DNA of 10,008 nt from CAYTRP01 sp964625145 (GTDB lineage Bacteria; Sumerlaeota; Sumerlaeia; SLMS01; JAHLLQ01): contig CAZVAQ010000131.1 of assembly GCA_964625145.1 (NCBI GenBank), positions 1 to 10,008 of the forward strand. Direction: 5' to 3'. Position numbers and translations under genes: made by a program. How positions within the stretch are numbered: the first letter of the stretch is position 1; each line of letters starts with the position of its first letter. The notes beneath the pieces are model-generated. The model was not told where the DNA came from. It saw only the letters and a program-made list of their open reading frames with translations, and searched no databases. Below, in pieces: positions 6,865-10,008 of the stretch.

Positions 6865-7172
6865 CGACACCGCCGATCCCGCCGCCGGAAGACCGGGTCC
6901 CGACGATGCAGCAGCCGCATCCGGTGACGCAGAGTTCGCCCATCGTGTGGACCGGCAAGGGAAAGGCGCCCGTCTGTGCGGCGTGCAACCGGCCGATGCG
7001 CGCTTCGCCAGAGTATCCGAACCAGGGGACGGGATGCATCGTCGCGCTGCTGGGTTTGTTGTTCGCGCCGTGCCTCATCGGCATCCCCATCGCCATTTGG
7101 GGGCTCGTGATGATGAACGGAAAACGCGACCGATGGGTGTGTCTCGGTTGCGGGCGCGATGTGAAGCCGTAG
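6861..7172 (+). CDS. Small membrane protein with split zinc ribbon (LITAF-like architecture)
   Basis: This 103-residue protein has a proline-rich, probably disordered N-terminus (MTTPPIPPPE and on). A CxxC pair (C39, C42) follows, then a hydrophobic stretch at about 58-84 and a second CxxC pair (C94, C97 in CLGCG). Two CxxC knuckles split by a membrane-inserting segment recall the LITAF-like zinc ribbon, where both knuckles join on one face of the membrane; the resemblance is by architecture only. Two further cysteines (C59, C71) lie within the hydrophobic part. The start at ATGA overlaps the acetyltransferase stop, implying coupling. Its stop lies 9 nt from the converging glycosyltransferase stop, leaving no room for a dedicated terminator. 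No function can be assigned with confidence. Confidence 0.75.
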   Translation: MTTPPIPPPEDRVPTMQQPHPVTQSSPIVWTGKGKAPVCAACNRPMRASPEYPNQGTGCIVALLGLLFAPCLIGIPIAIWGLVMMNGKRDRWVCLGCGRDVKP

Positions 7173-7181
7173 GCGCAGCCA

Positions 7182-8114
7182 TCAGCCCACCAGAAACGGC
7201 ATCAGCAACCGCACCAGGCGGCGCGCGCCACCGAGCGTGAGGATGCGTCGGCGGTGCCAGCGGCTGAAATACAATGACCACGCGTAACGCCACTGTCCCA
7301 GGTTGATTGCCTGCGCGAGGGCCACGGGAGCACGAACGCGCAACCATTGGTCGATGGCATCGCGATGCACCGGCGGGACGTCCATTTCCGCCAGGTACCT
7401 GAAAGTACGGAATGCATTATCCACCACGGGATTGCTGCGTGAGATGGAGACCGGTGTCAGTCGATAGCATGTCGTGAACTCGTCGACGAAGTACGCGCGT
7501 CCGTTCGGCCGGGCCCCGGCGCACAAGATGCTGAAGGCATGATCGCATCCATCGCCCATGAGCTCGGCAGGGCGGATGTAGCCTACCTCCTGCGCGAGGT
7601 CCGTGCGGATGATGTAGCCATTGTTGGGGAATTGCTGCACGAGGGCGCAGAGGAGGAGGTCGGGCTGGAGGCCCGCATTCCGAGGGAGCCGGTGGAAGGA
7701 GCGGTTGACCTGCTCCGTGGCGGTGGAGTTCTCGCTGCCATCGGCGTTGATGATGATGTGCTTGCCAAAGGCAACGACGACATCGGCGACTTCAAAGCAC
7801 GGCGTCAGCAGCTTCAGCGCATCGACGTGCAACAAGCCGTCATCATGGATGAGGCAGATCAGCTCGCCGCGGGCCCGGCGGAACAAGGAGTCGACGTTGG
7901 CCGCCTGGCCAAGGGATGGGCGATTCCAGACGTACTCCACCGGGCACGGCGCGGATTGCCGGATTGCTTCCACGACCGCCGCCGAGCGGTCATCGCATGA
8001 ATCGTCGCCGACGAGGATTTCCTGGGGCGGGTGGGTTTGATGGACGCAGGACTCGAGACATAGACGCAACAGTTCAGGACGATTGCAGGTTGGGAGGCAG
8101 ATCGATACGCCCAT
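7182..8114 (-). CDS. Glycosyltransferase family 2 (GT-A fold)
   Basis: This 310-residue protein opens with MGVSICLPTCNRPELL, the classic first strand of family 2 transferases. It continues with EILVGDDSCDD (33-42) for nucleotide-sugar binding and LICLIHDDG (85-93), which holds the DXD-like metal site. GDGCDHAF (187-194) may hold the catalytic base. The C-terminal part is basic with amphipathic segments and may touch the membrane. Donor and acceptor are not predictable; cell-surface glycan synthesis is the usual role. The frame stays open far upstream, but I chose the ATG at 8114 because GAGG lies 6 nt before it and the GT-A fold starts there. An alternative ATG at 8147 would add 11 residues. 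It diverges from the Ada-like gene. Confidence 0.9.
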   Translation of the reverse strand: MGVSICLPTCNRPELLRLCLESCVHQTHPPQEILVGDDSCDDRSAAVVEAIRQSAPCPVEYVWNRPSLGQAANVDSLFRRARGELICLIHDDGLLHVDALKLLTPCFEVADVVVAFGKHIIINADGSENSTATEQVNRSFHRLPRNAGLQPDLLLCALVQQFPNNGYIIRTDLAQEVGYIRPAELMGDGCDHAFSILCAGARPNGRAYFVDEFTTCYRLTPVSISRSNPVVDNAFRTFRYLAEMDVPPVHRDAIDQWLRVRAPVALAQAINLGQWRYAWSLYFSRWHRRRILTLGGARRLVRLLMPFLVG

Positions 8115-8120
8115 CGCCCA

Positions 8121-8124
8121 CCTC
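8121..8124 (-). promoter_or_regulatory. Shine-Dalgarno for the glycosyltransferase
   Basis: GAGG on the minus strand lies 6 nt before the ATG at 8114. This decides for that start over the in-frame ATG at 8147. Confidence 0.55.
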
Positions 8125-8131
8125 GGTGCAT

Positions 8132-8160
8132 AAAATATAAAGCGCATGAAAAATATCCAA
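8132..8160 (-). promoter_or_regulatory. Candidate sigma70-like promoter for the glycosyltransferase
   Basis: On the minus strand TTGGAT (8155-8160) is separated by 17 nt from TATTTT (8132-8137), with an overlapping TATATT (8134-8139). It sits in a locally AT-rich island in otherwise GC-rich DNA and would give a leader only slightly longer than the ribosome-binding site. It is predicted from sequence alone, and this lineage may use other consensus elements. Confidence 0.4.
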
Positions 8161-8198
8161 ACTGCGGCCACAGAGATCAAGACCAACCGGATTTGGAT
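8155..8198. repeat. Inverted repeat ATCCAAA...TTTGGAT in divergent spacer
   Basis: ATCCAAA (8155-8161) and TTTGGAT (8192-8198) form a perfect 7-bp inverted repeat with a 30-nt spacer. It lies in the 174-nt region between the divergent glycosyltransferase and Ada-like genes. The left arm overlaps the candidate -35 box of the glycosyltransferase. It could be a two-site operator for a dimer, or chance. The same spacer also holds a 10-bp palindrome CCCCCGGGGG at 8222-8231. Confidence 0.35.
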
Positions 8199-8288
8199 TG
8201 TTAATGTCCATGATCGGGTGTCCCCCGGGGGCGGGAGCGGGCCAGAGTCCGCGGCATTGCCGAGCCCGACAGGAGGCGCCCCCAGACG

Positions 8289-9173
8289 ATGAACCGCCCG
8301 CGAAATCCCAACGACCTTGCAGAATGGCTCCGCACCCGGCTGCTGGAGCTGGCCAAGGAGCAGGACGCGCGGCTGGACATGGCGGCCTTGGCGAGGGAGG
8401 TGGACCGGTCGTCCCGGCAACTTTCCCGGATCTTCGCCTCGCGGTATGGGACAACGCCGGGGCGGTTCCTGGCCGACCAGCGCGCCGATCACGCGCGCCA
8501 GCTTCTGGCCGAGGGACACGACGTCCTTTCCGCCGCCGTCAAGGCGGGCTACTCCGGCCCGGGGCGCCTGCACGAGGCCATGGTCGTGCGGCTGGGCCTG
8601 ACGCCCGGAGAACTGCGCGCGGAGGGCGACGGAGTGCGCATTGCCTTCGGAGTCTTCCAGATGGCCCGGCGCATCGCGCTGCTGGCGGCCACCCACCGGG
8701 GCATTTGCGCCATACGCTTCAGCGGTCGCCAAGGTCCGCGGGAACATCTGGCCGGCCTCCGCGAAGAGTTCCCCCGGGCCCAGTTCATCGAAGCCCCGGA
8801 CGAGCTGCAAACCATCGCCGACCGGCTGGCGGCCTACCTGGCCGGGCGCGCCGACCACTTCGCGCCGGACCTGGACGTCGGAGGCACGCCCTTCCAGCGC
8901 CAAGTGTGGGAGCACCTGCGCCGCATCCCCCGGGGAGAGACGACCACCTACTCCGAAATCGCCCGGCGTCTCGGCCGCCCGGCGGCGGCCCGGGCCGTGG
9001 CAGGGGCCATCGCCCGCAATCCCATCGCCATCGCCATCCCCTGCCATCGGGTCGTCCGCACCGATGGGGGGCTGGGTGGGTACCGCTGGGGGATCGATCT
9101 GAAGCGGGAACTGCTGGAGCTGGAGGAGCGCGAACGGACGTCGGGAGGGGCTGGATCGGGCGCGGAGGATTGA
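8289..9173 (+). CDS. Ada-like fusion: AraC-type HTH plus O6-methylguanine-DNA methyltransferase
   Basis: This 294-residue protein joins an AraC-type DNA-binding region (about 10-110; RQLSRIFASRYGTTPGRFLADQR and on) to a methylguanine methyltransferase domain (about 118-280). The transferase has TTYSEIA (Y221), a candidate arginine finger R235 in RAVAGAIARNP, and the active-site PCHRVV with acceptor C252. It should take methyl groups from O6-methylguanine in a suicidal reaction and bind promoters as a regulator. Compared with E. coli Ada (about 354 residues), the N-terminal zinc-cysteine domain that senses methyl phosphotriesters is absent. The spacer upstream is too short to encode it. AGGAGG lies at 8271-8276, 12 nt before the ATG. 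It diverges from the glycosyltransferase; the Rrf2 gene follows on the same strand after 110 nt. Confidence 0.92.
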   Translation: MNRPRNPNDLAEWLRTRLLELAKEQDARLDMAALAREVDRSSRQLSRIFASRYGTTPGRFLADQRADHARQLLAEGHDVLSAAVKAGYSGPGRLHEAMVVRLGLTPGELRAEGDGVRIAFGVFQMARRIALLAATHRGICAIRFSGRQGPREHLAGLREEFPRAQFIEAPDELQTIADRLAAYLAGRADHFAPDLDVGGTPFQRQVWEHLRRIPRGETTTYSEIARRLGRPAAARAVAGAIARNPIAIAIPCHRVVRTDGGLGGYRWGIDLKRELLELEERERTSGGAGSGAED

Positions 9174-9199
9174 AAAAACAAGACTTTTTTGGGCAATCC
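9167..9199 (+). terminator. Stem-loop overlapping the ada-like stop codon
   Basis: GGATTG (9167-9172) pairs with CAATCC (9194-9199). The flanking A-run (9173-9178) pairs with a six-T run (9185-9190), leaving a GGG bulge and a CAAGAC loop. The stop codon TGA (9171-9173) lies inside the stem. It may end or attenuate transcription before the Rrf2 promoter. No U-tract follows the outer stem, so termination is uncertain. Confidence 0.4.
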
Positions 9200-9233
9200 A
9201 AACTCCCCATCCGGCCCAAGCCTTGCATCCAAT

Positions 9234-9239
9234 TATGAT
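9234..9239 (+). promoter_or_regulatory. Candidate -10 box (TATGAT) of the Rrf2/suf transcript
   Basis: TATGAT differs from TATAAT at one position and lies 44 nt before the Rrf2 start codon. There is no good -35 hexamer at 16-18 nt. That would fit a promoter relying on other contacts, or a different sigma consensus. A start site near 9246 would fall inside the palindrome at 9242-9258. Confidence 0.4.
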
Positions 9240-9241
9240 TC

Positions 9242-9258
9242 GGGACCAAAATGGTCCC
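9242..9258. promoter_or_regulatory. Perfect palindrome GGGACCA-AAA-TGGTCCC, probable Rrf2 operator
   Basis: Two perfect 7-bp arms (9242-9248 and 9252-9258) flank AAA, 25 nt upstream of the Rrf2 start codon and just after the candidate -10 box. Rrf2 regulators such as IscR bind palindromic sites in the promoters of their own Fe-S operons. The inner GACCAAAATGGTC has the general GACY-AAAA-TRGTC look of such sites. Assignment as the operator is inference from position and symmetry. Confidence 0.6.
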
Positions 9259-9283
9259 ACATCGGCACAGACAAGGGCCATGG

Positions 9284-9754
9284 ATGCTACGGCTGACCAA
9301 ACAAACCGACTACGCGATCGTCCTGCTGGCTGTTATGGCCTGCGAGCAGGAAGGGGCGTCCTTCTCGGCCCGTGACCTGTCGGACGGGGCGGCCATTCCG
9401 CTGCCGATGACGAGCAAAATCCTGAAATTGCTGGCCAAGGAAGGCCTTTTGGTCAGCCGCCGCGGTGTCAATGGCGGCTATGCCCTGGCCCGGCCAGCCC
9501 ATGAAATGACGCTCGCCGCCATTCTGGCGACCTTGGAAGGCGGTGTCGCCCTGACGCAATGTGCCGAACATCCGTCCTCCCGCAACGGCACCTGCGCGAT
9601 TGAGTCATTTTGCCCCATCAGCGGCATCTGGCGCACCATCAATGGAGCCCTGATCAAGACGCTGCACGGCATCACGCTGGCCGATCTGGCCCAGAGCCTC
9701 CCGCGGCATCGAGCCCCGGCCCTGTCGCCGCAGCTTCAGCCCGCCCGGACCTGA
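9284..9754 (+). CDS. Rrf2 family transcriptional regulator of the SUF Fe-S assembly operon
   Basis: This 156-residue protein begins MLRLTKQTDYAIVLLAVMA, the standard Rrf2 opening. A winged-helix recognition region follows (MTSKILKLLAKEGLLVSRRGVNGGYALAR, about 42-70). Three cysteines, C93, C104 and C110 (in the stretch TQCAEH...CAIESFC), are placed as in Fe-S-binding members, so it probably senses cluster status and controls the suf genes. The frame extends to 9251, but I chose the ATG at 9284 because AAGGG lies 6 nt upstream and the Rrf2 domain starts there. sufB follows 65 nt downstream, which fits the SUF-regulator subgroup. The palindrome at 9242-9258 suggests autoregulation. The C-terminal tail after about 140 is Pro/Arg-rich and nondescript. 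Confidence 0.93.
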   Translation: MLRLTKQTDYAIVLLAVMACEQEGASFSARDLSDGAAIPLPMTSKILKLLAKEGLLVSRRGVNGGYALARPAHEMTLAAILATLEGGVALTQCAEHPSSRNGTCAIESFCPISGIWRTINGALIKTLHGITLADLAQSLPRHRAPALSPQLQPART

Positions 9755-9819
9755 ATACCCGCCAGACCTGACCCACGATCCCCCAATCATTTGCAATCAC
9801 CCCGGAAGGAAACCACCGC

Positions 9820-10008
9820 ATGACGACATCGACCGCCCAACTCGAGGAACTCGCCAACCGCGGCTACAAGTACGGTTGGGAGACCGACATCGAGAGCGAG
9901 AGCGCGCCCCCGGGCCTCAACGAGGACACGGTCCGTTTCATCTCCGCCAAGAAGAACGAGCCCGATTGGCTGCTCGAGTGGCGCCTGAAGGCCCTGGCCG
10001 CCTGGCAG
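9820..10008 (+). CDS. sufB: SufB, Fe-S cluster scaffold protein (5' part, truncated by window end)
   Basis: Only the first 63 residues are present. MTTSTAQLEELANRGYKYGW is followed by a region ending SAKKNEPDWLLEWRLKALAAW. NRGYKYGW and the KNEPDWLLEWRLKA segment are characteristic of the SufB N-terminus. SufB forms the SufBC2D scaffold that assembles Fe-S clusters in the cytoplasm. The start is supported by GGAAGGA nine nt upstream (9804-9810). It lies 65 nt after the Rrf2 gene with no obvious promoter or terminator between, so the two are likely co-transcribed. The rest of the suf operon would lie beyond the window. Confidence 0.93.
   Translation, partial: MTTSTAQLEELANRGYKYGWETDIESESAPPGLNEDTVRFISAKKNEPDWLLEWRLKALAAWQ

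Noticed and set aside
8163..8180. GGCCACAGAGATCAAG as another copy of the CAC-type repeat at 2381-2407.
   Set aside because: Only one partial unit matches and there is no 9-nt periodicity.
8115..9281. An open minus-strand frame makes the glycosyltransferase appear as the C-terminal part of a 699-residue protein.
   Set aside because: The extra N-terminal part is antisense to the Ada-like gene and has low-complexity composition. The GT-A fold begins at the ATG at 8114, which has its own ribosome-binding site.

Overview
The window is GC-rich, densely coding bacterial DNA with 11 protein genes that I can support. No tRNA, rRNA, CRISPR array, transposase or phage gene was seen. The gene set includes a soluble FHA-Ser/Thr kinase, a TIGR03032/DUF4915 protein, a VKOR-DsbA fusion, and an Rrf2 regulator directly ahead of sufB. 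Together with short purine/pyrimidine repeats in the spacers, this suggests the Planctomycetota/Verrucomicrobiota side of the tree, perhaps Phycisphaerae. That placement is an inference from gene content and has not been tested by phylogeny.

Layout. (1) 64-1122 (-) is a YahK-like zinc alcohol dehydrogenase. It diverges from 1320-2375 (+), a clan GH-A (GH5-like) glycoside hydrolase without a signal peptide. (2) The hydrolase converges on a two-gene minus-strand operon. In it, 4991-3714 is an FHA plus Ser/Thr kinase, and 31 nt later 3682-2453 is a VKOR-DsbA fusion that starts at TTG. The 77-nt convergent spacer consists largely of repeat units that can fold into a stem. (3) 5210-6280 (+), divergent from the kinase, is a TIGR03032 family protein of unknown function. 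A pyrimidine-rich 7-mer array follows it. (4) 6400-6864 (+) is a GNAT acetyltransferase. It overlaps, by ATGA, 6861-7172 (+), a small membrane protein with a split zinc ribbon. (5) 8114-7182 (-) is a family 2 glycosyltransferase. It diverges from 8289-9173 (+), an Ada-like protein that has the AraC and O6-methylguanine methyltransferase domains but lacks the N-terminal phosphotriester sensor. (6) 9284-9754 (+) is an Rrf2 (SUF-type) regulator with three cysteines. It is preceded by a perfect 7-3-7 palindrome next to a TATGAT -10 box. The 5' end of sufB follows from 9820 and runs off the window.

How the parts work together. The right end is the start of a suf Fe-S cluster assembly operon that is probably autoregulated by its Rrf2 sensor. 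The kinase and VKOR-DsbA pair may link cytoplasmic phospho-signalling with envelope disulfide formation. The GNAT and zinc-ribbon pair is translationally coupled. The other genes look like independent housekeeping or accessory units. No clear defence or mobile system is visible. The least explained items are the Rrf2 operator, the repeat-built spacers, the kinase-VKOR pairing and the LITAF-like membrane zinc ribbon.
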